From Gnetum montanum (lineage: Eukaryota; Streptophyta; Gnetopsida; Gnetales; Gnetaceae): 23,321 bases of DNA. Shown piece after piece: positions 10,201 through 20,457 of the stretch; position 1 is the first letter of the stretch, and each line of letters starts with the position of its first letter. Position numbers and translations under genes: made by a program. The stretch is from positions 1-23,321 of the forward strand of contig MNCI01024949.1 in the NCBI GenBank assembly GCA_015680685.1, read 5' to 3'. The notes under the pieces were generated by a model that was not told the DNA's origin, ran no database searches, and saw only the letters and a list, made by a program, of their open reading frames with translations.

Positions 10201-11400
10201 TTAGCTAACCCAAAAATGAGCTAAAAGGTGGCTCTACAACATAGACATGTCCTCATCCTTTTCCTATTTCAATTATTATGTTAGAGAATTCACATGCTAG
10301 TGCTGAAGCTGGGACACATATCTTATGGCCAAATTTAACTTATACTAATTAATATTGGCCACACATCTTTATCTATCTAAAATGGAAGAAATCAACTTTG
10401 GCAAAATAGTGAACTAGGGAAAATGCATTTTGGCTAAGTTAATTTTTCTCTTTATCTTAGTGAACTAGAATAAATTAACTTTTCCCCATTTCATAAATTG
10501 GCCAAGACTCTTTTACTCCATTTCACTTTTCACGCACTTATCACATGGCCCATACTTTTTTCAAAATGTGGAATGGGAAAAATTCAAGTTTCCCAAAATA
10601 TGGACTAGGGTAACTTGACCTTGGCAAATGATGTCAATAGTGGTGATCCAATCCCTATATAATGTTAGGGTTAATTCAAAACTCTAGCTTTGAAACTTCA
10701 TGAGCTTATATAATCAATACAAAGTAGGATAACTTTTGAATTATTTACTTAACTCTAGAATCTTAACTTTCATGAACTAACTCTACTGCGAGCTCTAATC
10801 TACACAACAAATCTTACCTCAATTCCATTTTTGAAAATTTTTTACCCTAATATGTGTTCTTAAAATCCATGGATTCATAACTTTACATTCAAGCTTAATT
10901 TTGATCTCTATTTTCCCAAGCTTTCATCTATATCACTACTTTCCCTTAAAACTTAGCTTAAAACTTGGAGATTTAAAACCATAATTAGGGCCAAAGCTTT
11001 TTGTTTATTGGATTCTAAGCCTTGGATTATTTTGAAATATAGAGTCTTGTTTCTTGGGTAAATATAGAGCCATTTTAAAATTAAGATCCATTTATAATTC
11101 ATATCCTTTAGTGCAACTATCTTGTATCCTACTTCATGAAATGGCTTATAAATGGCTGAAATTTGATAATAGTAAACATAGTTGAATTGATTATAAATTC
11201 AAAGTACCATGAAAATATAAAGAAACTTGTTAAATCCCAAAATTAGTAGCTTTTAAATCTTAATTACATATTGTTAATTATTTAATTAGTATTTAATTAA
11301 TGTTTATTATAGTTATTTTAATTTATTTTAGTTTATTATAGTGATGAGTATTAGTTTATTATTATTAGATTATTATTGGTTTATTAATTTTTATGTACTA
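10201..11400. other. AT-rich stretch without genes; possible TATA box at 10656
   Basis: From 10380 to 10620 words such as GAACTAGGGAAAAT, TGAACTAGAATAAA and GGACTAGGGTAACTT recur, so old repeats continue. CCCTATATAATGTTAGGG at 10653 contains a TATA-like TATATAA on the plus strand, with no gene after it. The end (11260-11400) is almost pure TTA/TTTA low-complexity sequence. Confidence 0.35.
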
Positions 11401-11804
11401 AAGACTTGAACAAGAGGTGCAGGTTTTGTTATTAGGCAACCATGTGGTGGTAGTTGAAGAATCCAATTCCTTGAACTATATAGGTGTTATGTTTTATAAT
11501 TTCTAATTTTGTTTTTATAGTAGTAACAAGAATGCATGTTGAGGATTTATGATGGTAATGGAGCTACAACTTGGACATTGGCACTGTAATGTGGATGTGC
11601 CACTACATCAACCATGTTCTTTGACTGCATAACTACAACTATGTCCTACACACTACCTTGATGGATATTGCCATTTTTCTATAGTGGAAATTACGTGGGT
11701 AATGAGGCATGGTTCCCAGTTGTTTTTATGGCTGCATGTTGCTACAGCCGTTACTTGTGCATGGTTGGTGGGAGTTGTGCATTTCCTTACCACATGGTTG
11801 CGAT

Positions 11805-11924
11805 GGATGTTATAGTGAATGCCACCTACATGGGTGGTGGTGGTGGATGTTACAATGAACATTACCTATGCAGGTGGTGGTAGTGAATGTTACAGTGGAC
11901 GTTATGCATGGGTAGTAATTGCCA
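11805..11924 (+). repeat. Three 40-bp tandem repeats upstream of a TATA box
   Basis: Units begin GGATGTTATAGTGAATGCC (11805), GGATGTTACAATGAACATT (11845) and GAATGTTACAGTGGACGTT (11885), exactly 40 bases apart, and carry a GGTGGT-rich second half. A decayed fourth unit may continue to about 11950. Forty is not a multiple of three, and open frames across it exist on both strands, so it is not coding. It ends about 45 bases before the TATA box at 11972, where U3 enhancer repeats of an LTR would be expected. Confidence 0.7.
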
Positions 11925-11971
11925 TGGCCATTACACATGGATGGTGGCTCCTCATGTGCTAGATCGATCCT

Positions 11972-11977
11972 TATAAA
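11972..11977 (+). promoter_or_regulatory. TATA box of element 3
   Basis: TATAAA within CCTTATAAACTCC on the plus strand, about 555 bases upstream of the PBS at 12532. The distance fits an R-U5 region, and the element 1 LTR has the same arrangement (TATA about 730 bases before its PBS). Confidence 0.45.
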
Positions 11978-12531
11978 CTCCCTAGCTAGATGCAATAGAG
12001 GGGACAAAGAATGGAAAAAAGGATATGAAGAAATAAAGAGAGGATATTGATGAGAGAACCACACCATATTAGAAATTTTTTTTGTGCACAAAACTACGAA
12101 GGAAGAGTGTTAATGCTTTGTGTCAATTAATAGCCAACAATGTTTTAAGATTGTGAAATTACTACACTACAAAGATAACAAAGCAAGGTCATAAATTAGG
12201 TTATGTCTCCTATGTAATCTTTCTTATTTCTCACAAATTTATTTCAATTAAATTTGGTTTAATTAATTGTATTCATCTCTCAACTTAATGTTAGAAGTTA
12301 AGGCGAATATTGTTGATTTTACTTATGGGTGATAGTCGTAAGTGTGGTTTCTCAATTGAATCTAGATCTAATCGTTGGCTTTATGTCTTGATGATATTTT
12401 TACTTTAAATAATTCCTCCATGGGATATGACTCATGGGTTAGTCACAAATGAGGTGAAAATTTCTACAACAAAAGAGACAAAGATAAAGATTAAAGGTAT
12501 CCAACACCGAATTTTGCTTGGCTCGTTAATT

Positions 12532-12549
12532 TGGCGTCATTGCTAGGGA
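12532..12549 (+). other. Decayed tRNA-Asp primer-binding site (element 3)
   Basis: The plus strand reads TGGCGTCATTGCTAGGGA. Compared with the complement of the plant tRNA-Asp 3' end (TGGCGCCGTTGCCGGGGA), 14 of 18 bases match. All four differences are C-to-T or G-to-A, the pattern left by cytosine deamination. This shows a third gypsy element, in the opposite orientation to elements 1 and 2. Confidence 0.75.
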
Positions 12550-12900
12550 GGCTAGCAAAGTTAATCATCATCAAGAGTTTTGTATGTTTTAATTTCATTT
12601 TGTAATTTCATATTCAAGGTACATTTTATTTTATTTTATTTTATGTTTATTTTATTTAAGTAATTTGAGAAATGGTTTCTTTTACTTGTTTTTCTTGCAT
12701 TAAAAAATCCAAAAATAAGGAAAAATCCCATAAATCAACTCCTCTTATTATACAACTAGTTGAAATTGTTAGAAAAGTTGCAATTAAAGCCATGATAGTA
12801 GGAGTTATTAAATTAATTTGTAAATTCTTAGGAATGGTAGCCCATGAATGTACCAATGAAGAATTTTCTTGTTAAAGAAACCAACAAAGAAACCCACTCT
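12550..12900 (+). mobile_element. Leader-like region of element 3
   Basis: Downstream of the PBS comes T/A-rich sequence including a (TTTTA) run at 12622-12658, as is common in the leader of Athila/Tat-type elements. A small open frame at 12672-12875 starts with ATG (MVSFTCFSC) but shows no gag motif, so I do not call it a gene. By about 13020 the sequence is the 3' end of element 2, so element 3 seems truncated to its LTR and leader. Confidence 0.4.
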
Positions 12901-13019
12901 AAGACCAAACCATCCCCTTGAGGCACAAGAATGCTCTCATAGATCAATCACCATTCCTTAATTGAGAAGAAAAGAGAAGCAGGAAGTAAGAAACAACTTT
13001 AGTTAGAGGGGACCTTTAG

Positions 13020-13103
13020 GCATGGGTATCATGTCTTTCTAGTTCCATTAGTGCTTGTAAGCTGTTATTTTGTCTTAGGGGTGTGCTTTGAATTCCCATC
13101 ATT

Positions 13104-13138
<35 letters not shown>

Positions 13139-13800
13139 TAAATTTTATACTTTTATGAATTATTTTGGATGGAAACCACACCGTATAAAGACTTTTTCAA
13201 TTTCCTATTATTGATTAATGCAAACCAATAAGAAATCCATGAAAACACTTATTAACTCAAGTAAGTAGAAAGGTAAAAAGAGCTTTGAATCCCCTTGAAG
13301 TCACACCTTATTCAAACCTTTGAATATTTTCCAACTTTAAAAACTACCAAGGTCACAAGTTCATTAAATTTTTATTAATGAAAAAGGAAACTTATACTTC
13401 CAAAACAAAGAAAATCATAGAGTTCGTGAATGGGTGGATGATATGGACTCACTACCTATTCCATGAAAAAGGAAACTTTGTCTTAGTCATTAGTCATCAA
13501 ATTCAAAAATAGAAATCATACATTAGAAATCAAAGATATTAAATATAAACCACCATTAGCAAATATCTATAGCATCATTGTGTCTTGTTGGCAACAAAGC
13601 ATTTTATTAGAAAAAAAGAAGAAAAATTCATACCAAAATAAAGTAAAATATTCAAGAAATTCAAAACATACTAACAATGTTGTAAAACAAAAATTGGAAA
13701 AATAAAAAAATGTAAAACAAAAAGGTATAAAAACAAAGAAAGTATAAAATAAAAAATTGAAAAAACTAAGGGTCCACTGATATGGTTAGCATAGATGGCC
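13020..13800 (-). mobile_element. 3' noncoding region of gypsy element 2
   Basis: It lies between the end of integrase (about 13880) and the start of element 3 leader DNA. Its landmarks match the region 3600-4215 after the gag of element 1 in order and spacing. At the gene-side end both copies have a C-rich box on the plus strand followed by CATAACTAA or CACAACTAA, which on the minus strand reads TTAGTTGTGGGGAAGATGG, a candidate polypurine tract. Confidence 0.55.
13106..13138. repeat. (ATT)11 microsatellite
   Basis: Uninterrupted ATT repeats. The position is inside the 3' noncoding region of element 2. Confidence 0.9.
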
Positions 13801-13879
13801 ATCTTCCCCACAACTAAGTTAAAAGGAGGAGATCCAAAACATTAAGCAAGGTTTTCCATCCAATGAGGTGTTACCTACA

Positions 13880-15050
13880 CTAGCTTACTTAGGCTCATGA
13901 AAAGGTTTTACTTGTTGCATGTTGACTAACTACTTTTTGTTCAAACTTTCAAGTTTGTAGATCAACATGGCCCTAGAAGGAAATGTTTCATAAATGACAT
14001 AAGGTCCTTCCCACAATGTTTGGAACTTGGTTCATTGTGGAACATGTATACAATTCTAGTAAAGGACCTTATCTCTAGGTTTAAATTTGACTTTTCTTAT
14101 TTTAAAGTCATGGCATTATTTTTTGAATGTCTTGTGCACTTCATTTAATGACAAGGCTACCAATCTATTCTCATCTGGCACATAGAGGTTGATCAATCTC
14201 TCTTTTCATGATAGGCTTAGATCAAGATCTAAGTCATAAGCTATTGAAAGTGTATGGAGCTCGAATTGAATGGAAAGAGTTGGAAGTTTTCTATACATTA
14301 GCTCATAGGGCAAGTATCCTATAGAAAGTTTTCATCTAGAGTGATAGGCTCAAAGGGCATCGTTGAGTTTCATGCTCCAATCTCTCCCATATTGCTAACT
14401 ATTCTTATTAAGATCTTTGTGATCTCCATATCGGTGACTTTAGCTTGATTGTTAGCTTGGGATGATAGGATGTTATTAGTTTATGTTTGACCCCCAAGCA
14501 TTGCATGAGCTTGCAAAAGGTAGTGCCTATAAAGTGTGTATCATTGTTAGAAATCAGTGCATGTGTCACTTCAAACCTATTTACAATATTCTATTGTACA
14601 AATCGAGTAGCAGTGGAAGATGTATAGTCAATGATAGCTACTACTACTATCCATTTGGTATAATAGTCAACAATTACTATTATGTATGTCTTTCCATTTG
14701 ACATGGGCATGATAAGACCCATGAAGTCTATGCTCCAAATGTTAAAGGGTTATAGTGATTGGATCCACTATTGTGGCCCCTTCATTAGAGTAGTCATCAC
14801 ACCATCTCATTGAAAACATTCACAAGAGTGGATGAATTGGTAAGAATCCCTAAAGATTGTTTGCTAGTAATACCCTTCCATTAGAATCTTAATGGTCGTG
14901 CATCTCCCTACATAGTGGCCCCCACAAGGACCCTCATGATCATCTTAGAGAACACATAGTTGATCAGCATCAGGGACACACCGATGAACTTGGCCATTCA
15001 CACACACCTTGTAAAGGTGTCCATTAACTTCCATGAAGTGTTTGACCTGA
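13880..15050 (-). pseudogene. int: Integrase relic of element 2
   Basis: Integrase would join the element's cDNA to host DNA. An N-terminal zinc-finger region (HEGPCGGHYVGRC..IKILMEGYYW, about 14945-14860, with a later SCECFQ) is followed by the catalytic core with WSIDFMGLIMPMSNGKTYII (about 14735) and VIVDYYTKW. The core's second catalytic Asp lies in ISNNDTHF near 14545, where the family has ISDNGTHF, so it has become Asn. The catalytic Glu region reads AKVTDMEITKIL near 14430, with Lys in place of Glu. A GPY/F module (WEGPYVIYETFP, about 14020-13985) and VKPFHEP (about 13900) close the protein. No chromodomain follows, which supports the Tat/Athila side rather than chromoviruses. Many stops and several frame changes are present. 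Confidence 0.85.
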
Positions 15051-15237
15051 TGAATAAACTATTATTTCTTCTAGTGATCTAACTCTTGTGGCATCTCTTG
15101 AGTAAGAAGATAAGTAAGGATGTCATCATACCACTTAAGTTCAATGGGCACTTGTTCATTTATTGCTCTAGCAAAGAGGAGTTCATTAGGAAATTGATCA
15201 AAGAGAGGGCTCTCCTCCTCTTTGTTGTCCCATCATA

Positions 15238-15600
15238 ACTAAGATAAGTGATTAGCAACTACATTCTCAGTTTCTTTTCAATCTACCATTATAAGATTGA
15301 ACTCTTGTAAGATCACCAACTATCATATGACACAAGGGCTCACTATTGGCTTATTCATAAGGAAGAAAATGGCACTATAGTTAGTGTGTACAAACACTTT
15401 GTATCAAAGCACATGGTGCCTAAATTTCTCCAAGGCATACACCACTATCATTAGCTCTTTTTTCTATTTTGATGTAAGTGAGCTATGCAACCACAATGCT
15501 TTGACTTATGTAGTGAATATAATAAGGAAATTTCTAATCATCCAACTACATAAGCATAGCTCCCAAGGCATAGTGCGATGCATCTATCAAGATGTGAAAT
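15238..15600 (-). pseudogene. rnh: RNase H relic of element 2
   Basis: RNase H would remove RNA from the RNA/DNA hybrid during reverse transcription. The signature LIDASHYALGAMLM (15591-15550) keeps the first catalytic Asp. It is followed by LDD.KFPYYIHYISQS (stop within) and, after frame changes, LMIVVYALEKFRHHVL and VFVHTNYSAIFF (about 15458-15365). There the usual HTD Asp is Asn. The domain ends with ENVVANHLS (15267-15241), where the family has ADHLS. It lies directly between RT and integrase, as usual in Ty3/gypsy pol. Confidence 0.8.
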
Positions 15601-15829
15601 GGATAGGACCAATCAAGTGCTTATAGAATTGGAGTTTCTACAAGCTTCTTCTTAAGCTGCTAGAATGCCTTTTCGCATTCCTTGGTCCATATGAATGAAG
15701 CATCTTTATTTATAAGCTTGACCAACAATTTAGCAATCTTAGAGAAATTCTCTATGACTCACCAATAGTAGCTAGTGTGTCCAAGGAATGATCAAAACCA
15801 TGTTTAATAGTTTTCGTTTGGTGGGTTAT

Positions 15830-16700
15830 TCCTTAGATGATCCTAATCTTTTCAGGGTCCACCTCAATCCCTTCTTGTGATATTTTATGCCCCAACATAA
15901 TGTCCCCATGGACCATGAGATGGCTCTTCTACCAATTGAGTTGAAGATTTTCCTCATCACTTTTAAGAACTTACTTAAGGCAGTCTAGGGCTTACTCAAA
16001 TGTAGTGACATAGGCTACTAATCTATTGCTAAAAATACTCAGCACAAGGTGTTGGAATATTTTAGTAGCATTGTATAGACTAAATGCATCTTTTTATATG
16101 AAAAGATCCCCTAGGAACTTGTGAATGTTGTTTTAGCCTAATCTTTTGGTATGATCTGAATCTAACTATAGCCACTATAATCATCCAAAAAGCTATAATA
16201 GCAATGCCCATAGATAGTGTCCAATACCTTGTCCACAAATGGCAATGGAAAATGATCTTTAAATGTTGCCATGTTTGACAACCTAAAATCAATATAGACC
16301 TTCCACTTTCCATCTTTCTTTGGCATGATCACAAGTGGGCTAACCCACTCACTATTCACAATGGGATAAATGAATGCCACCTTAAGGAATTGTTCAATTT
16401 CCTCTTTGACAATCTACTTCAATTTGGAGTTTAGCCATCTATGTGGCTACCTCTTTGGCTTGATGGAAGGATTAGTATAGATGCAAGTATATCCAAACAT
16501 TAATCCCTACAAGTTTAGGATATGACCAAGGATAGGCTATTGGTCATTTGTTAACCACCTTCCACAACATCCTTTTTTGCTCAAGAGAAAAGTTGGCATT
16601 AATTATTACTAGCTTACCATTTTTAAAAAATGCATATTCCATGCTAGCAGGTAGAGTTTTCAACTCTAAGGGATCTTGTTTAAAATTAGTAGGGGTTTCC
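15830..16700 (-). pseudogene. rt: Reverse transcriptase relic of element 2
   Basis: RT copies element RNA into DNA. The relic begins with the linker LELKTLPASMEYAFLKNGK (about 16670-16610). After a frame change it carries FIYPIVNSEWVSPLVIMPKKDGKW (16377-16306), IDFRLSN, DHFPLPFVDKVLDT and YSFLDDYSGYS (about 16195-16162), all hallmarks of Ty3/gypsy RT. After another frame change come VLSIFSNRLVAYVTTFEQAL-like residues (about 16045-15985), then NLQLNW.KSHLMVHGDIMLGHKIS and GIEVDPEKI. The catalytic FMDD/YVDD box expected between SIFS and FE is absent, with about 14 codons missing. At least two TAG stops occupy Gln-like positions (for example directly after SGYS). It cannot be active. Confidence 0.88.
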
Positions 16701-16960
16701 AACTCTCTCTAATAAGTATCATTAGGTTTATCATTAGAGAGTTGGTGATCAACTTGCTCCAGTTCATCCATGCCTTCAGCATAAGCATATGTTAAGCTCT
16801 TAGTTGGTTCCATGTAAAGTGTGTTGCTTTCAAAATCAGTTATCAACCATTGGGTACCCTCCTATTTTGTAACTATTGGATATAGGCACTTTTCGATTTC
16901 AAATTTATCTACATGCTATCTACATGCTTTAATTGATGTGCTTTTGATAGACCATAACTT

Positions 16961-17370
16961 CTACCCATAGTTGCACCCTATATCATTGTACATGATGCAT
17001 GGAAATCTCTTCTTTTCAATCTTTCCAACAGCATTTTCCTTAAGATTTTCTAGGGAAATATCTCTTATGCCCATTTGTGCATTAATGATGCTTAACCAAG
17101 CCCTTCTCATAATGATTGGTAAGTCCCCCTTACAGTTCTCAAGCTTAATCACCATGAAATTGGTAGGATAGGACCACCCACAAATAGTAATCACAATGTC
17201 CTCCATTAATCCCAAGGGAACAGTGATGGACTGATCTACCAATTCTAAACAAATGTTTCTCTTCTTGAGGCTATGTACATTTTATAAGAAATCATATTAA
17301 CACCAAATCCTGAATGAAGAAGAGCCTTGCATTGCTCATTTCCAACAATCTACAAATAGATTAGAGGACT
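16961..17370 (-). pseudogene. pr: Retroviral-type aspartic protease relic of element 2 (left copy)
   Basis: The protease would cut the Gag-Pol polyprotein. The active-site region reads CKALLHSGFGVNMISY (17331-17284), with His (17314-17316) where the family has the catalytic Asp of DSG. A TAG and a frameshift near 17245 separate it from the second half, QSITVPLGLMEDIVITICG, FMVIKLENCKG and LPIIMRRAWLSIINAQ (17230-17080), which match the flap and the PIILGRPWL-type motif of gypsy proteases. Upstream is the gag-protease junction NLPRKRANPRSPLIYL. The same relic is repeated on the plus strand at 22290-22698. Confidence 0.8.
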
Positions 17371-19201
17371 TCTAGGATTAGCTCTTTTTCTAGGAAGGTT
17401 GCCAGCCTTGAATAAATTGTATATAGCATGGGTTAACATGATTATCTGAATCTTGGAAGGCATTTGGTTTAAAGGGTTCTCAAAAGGAATAGATGCAAAG
17501 GATGAAGGAGACATAGAGTAACCAACTACATAAGTCGGTGAGGGCTTTGTAGGGCTATTGGTTTGAAGAATGATCATTTTTTAGTTTTGGGTTTTGAACC
17601 ATTTGGTGGTGGAACCGATTGTAAATTAACAACCTTGGTAGCAATACATTACTATAGCTGCCTAGAAATCTTGCCCTGCATGGATGAGGTAGGCAATAAT
17701 TGGGTTGAGGATGGAGGGACATGTACAGAAGGATGAGGAGGATGATAAGGATATGGGAATTTCTCTCTAGAAGATGAAGAATGAGATCTATAATACTCCA
17801 AATAGTAGTAGTAATGCTAAAAAGAAGCATGACTGGAAGAGTCACATGAAGACATGGGTTGCTAAACATAGTGCTTGAATAGATTTGGCTACCTATAAGG
17901 GTAGCATCACCTTAGTGGTAGCATCCCCCATAGTTGTGGATGCTGCCACTGTTAATACTATTCATATGGTTGTGGTGTAGCTCCACTTGGATAATAAGCT
18001 TGTTGTTAGTTGAACTAGCTAGGATTTCCTTAAGGATAAGGTAATCTTCTAGGTGTTTTCCTTCTTATGAGCCTATGATTTAGAGTGTACATCCTAGACT
18101 CCTGTAAGTATGACATAAGAGGGCAACATCCCTTAGGATGTTCATATTGGCAAATGTCACATCTACCATCATCATCTGATTTTGACACCACAGCCTCTTC
18201 TACTATAGTATGACACCCTTTGGTAGGCACGTTCAGCTTCATTTCTTCTCCTATGATCACGATCACAACCTTGCTCTTTGGATTCCTCTACAATTTTCAA
18301 AGCAGTTTGAAATTTTTCATCTAAAGATTCTCACATCTTGTCCACATTAGCCAAAATTTTGAAAATAGATTTTTGAATCAACAAGGTTCTTTGCTACACC
18401 ACTTCATCAAGTGGTGCCTCCCCCTCATAGTCATAGAATCAGTCCTCCCTTTTTTCTAATGGAAGAATCTTAATTATATTTTTTATCACTTTCTCATTTC
18501 CTCAATTCACCTTCTTCTTTTACAACCTATTCAATAAATTTTTGAATATGATGGGCCCTTAGTTTTGATAGTATTTCTTACGCATAGACCCCAACGGTTC
18601 TTCTTATTTCTAATTGAAGCCCATCTATGATATGGCAAAGTTGCTCCCATTGAGAATAACCATGGCAAGGACATATATGCAAAAGAGAGTAATACCTACC
18701 CATGGCTGCGTCCAAGGGTTCATGTGTTCCTTGACACCAGCCTTGGACTTGCTTTCTTAAATTGGATACTCTAAAGTATGTTTGATATTTATCATTTAAT
18801 AGCTCAAGCATCATACTCCATCTGCAAATTGATTCTGGATCCAAGGAGTGGTACCAACATTCTGCTTCTTTTGTGAGTATCCTAGGAAGCAACTTAAGTT
18901 TCTTCTAATCATTCTCTATGTTCTGCAAGGAATAAACATCATGAAAGGCTTGAAGATGGGTTTGCAGATCTAAATTATGTCCCCCCTCAAATATGGAAAT
19001 ATTTTTCATATCCAACCTTTTGATTCTGCTATCTTTCACATGCCTAGTTGGAATTCTAATTACCTCTATGATTTTCAACATGCTTCAAGTTGCAACCAAA
19101 GGCTCATCATTGTCATGATTTCGATGATGCCTATGATGTCCTCTACTACCCCTTTGATCATGGCAAGGCCTATGATCATTGTCCCACCATTCACCTCCAT
19201 C
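17371..19201 (-). pseudogene. gag: Ty3/gypsy gag relic of element 2 (left copy)
   Basis: The frame is readable from about 19201 (a His/Asp/Arg-rich start, DNDHRPCHDQ). It aligns with the element 1 gag through NISIFEGGHNLDLQTHLQAF (about 18990), KLLPRILTKEAECWYHSL, LLNDKYQTYFRVSNLRKQV and PLDAAMGRYYSLLHICPCHG (18892-18640), the conserved retrotransposon gag domain. After frameshifts comes a zinc knuckle CDICQYEHPKGCC (18161-18123, spacing CX2CX3HX4C). A Tyr/Pro/Gln-rich tail to about 17580 leads into the protease junction at 17577-17350. Stops are frequent, several TAG/TAA at Gln-like positions, and one TAG replaces a Trp codon near 18910. The start codon was not identified; upstream is the ~20-bp repeat region. 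The same gene is repeated inverted at 20458-22309. Confidence 0.85.
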
Positions 19202-19587
19202 ACAGTTTCATCTCTAAAACACCACAAAAATTTGCATGTTATGGCCAATTTTCACCATGTAGCTTTCACCCCATGAAACTTGAGATAAAACTACTTGTAA
19301 ATGTAAAGATTGTAATCCATGGTGGGTAATTTAACATAATTTATACTTTTGGGACTGAAAATGCCTCATAAGTGGTCAAAGCCTCATTCCCCACGTGAAA
19401 AAAGTCACCTAGTGTCTATGTTTGGGCTTGGGGAGGGGGTCAAAATGCCCTTTGAAATGCCAAAAAGGATCATTTGATGGGTTTTATGGGGGATATACAC
19501 TTTTCTACATTGGAAACACATGCAAGGGAGTAAATCTCACCTACCCCAAGCATGGAGGGATGGTGATTTTGGAAACTTTCTTCCTTT

Positions 19588-19806
19588 AGTGTGGAAACTA
19601 CATGCACAACCTAGAAACCTTCCCCCCTCAGTGTGAAAATTTTTCCCTAGCGTGGAGTCTTCACCCCTAGTGTTGAAAATTGCATCCCCCCAATGTGGAA
19701 GCCATAATAGCTAGATTTCCACACTTCATGCACTTCAACATTGACCAACCACTTCAGCAAGCATGGTGGATAGCTCAATGTGGAAGTTTCATCTCTAGTG
19801 TGGAAG
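19588..19806. repeat. Degenerate ~20-bp repeats with core AGTGTGGAA
   Basis: The plus-strand core AGTGTGGAA (or one-base variants) occurs at 19588, 19630, 19649, 19669, 19692, 19777 and 19797. Distances are 42, 19, 20, 23, 85 and 20, close to multiples of about 20-21. CCCCTAG or CTCTAG often precedes the core. The array lies on the upstream side of the element 2 gag and is repeated in the inverted copy (19853-20071). Confidence 0.65.
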
Positions 19807-19810
19807 ATGT

Positions 19811-19811
19811 N
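19811..19811. other. Single N, probable contig join
   Basis: One undetermined base exactly at the end of the left arm of the inverted repeat. Together with the N at 23003 it brackets the inverted block, so it most likely marks a gap of unknown size between contigs. Confidence 0.8.
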
Positions 19812-19848
19812 TATGGCCATTTCATTTACTATAAATATTAACTAGGGC
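19812..19848. other. 37-bp unique spacer between the inverted arms
   Basis: AT-rich bases present only once in the window. If the inverted block is a misplaced contig, these bases, reverse-complemented, are the true continuation of the left contig beyond 19810. Confidence 0.6.
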
Positions 19849-20457
19849 ACATCTTCCACACTAGAGATGAAACTTCCACATTGAGCTATCCACCATGCTT
19901 GCTGAAGTGGTTGGTCAATGTTGAAGTGCATGAAGTGTGGAAATCTAGCTATTATGGCTTCCACATTGGGGGGATGCAATTTTCAACACTAGGGGTGAAG
20001 ACTCCACGCTAGGGAAAAATTTTCACACTGAGGGGGGAAGGTTTCTAGGTTGTGCATGTAGTTTCCACACTAAAGGAAGAAAGTTTCCAAAATCACCATC
20101 CCTCCATGCTTGGGGTAGGTGAGATTTACTCCCTTGCATGTGTTTCCAATGTAGAAAAGTGTATATCCCCCATAAAACCCATCAAATGATCCTTTTTGGC
20201 ATTTCAAAGGGCATTTTGACCCCCTCCCCAAGCCCAAACATAGACACTAGGTGACTTTTTTCACTTGGGGAATGAGGCTTTGACCACTTATGAGGCATTT
20301 TCAGTCCCAAAAGTATAAATTATGTTAAATTACCCACCATGGATTACAATCTTTACATTTACAAGTAGTTTTATCTCAAGTTTCATGGGGTGAAAGCTAC
20401 ATGGTGAAAATTGGCCATAACATGCAAATTTTTGTGGTGTTTTAGAGATGAAACTGT

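Larger units (their letters stand above)
11800..12531 (+). mobile_element. LTR 3' part (U3 end, R, U5) of gypsy element 3
   Basis: Inferred from the order tandem repeats, TATA box, about 550 bases without genes, then PBS. The left end was not found. The expected CA just before the PBS is not seen (the bases are TTAAT), so the right end is also decayed or slightly displaced. No second copy was seen in the window. Confidence 0.45.
16657..19810 (+). repeat. Left arm of a 3154-bp inverted repeat
   Basis: Position x here is complementary to position 39659 minus x in the right arm, with no insertion or deletion across the whole length. The only differences I found are at 16801/22858, 18172/21487 and 19394/20265. 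The arm ends exactly at the N at 19811. It contains the element 2 gag, protease and pol linker. Confidence 0.95.

Noticed and set aside
11653-12091. Overlapping open frames on both strands near the 40-bp repeats
   Set aside because: The repeats are not a multiple of three, the proteins are low-complexity, and no motif is present. These frames come from repeat composition.
12656-12875. Small ORFs on both strands after the element 3 PBS
   Set aside because: Neither shows a gag motif, both are short and AT-rich, and frames on opposite strands overlap almost fully.
18977-19329. Plus-strand ORFs over the element 2 gag start (and mirror ORFs at 20330-20682)
   Set aside because: They are antisense to the aligned gag frame and have no recognisable domain of their own.
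19588-19806. CRISPR-like array
   Set aside because: The repeats are degenerate, spacers are absent or very short and irregular, and the context is a plant retrotransposon.
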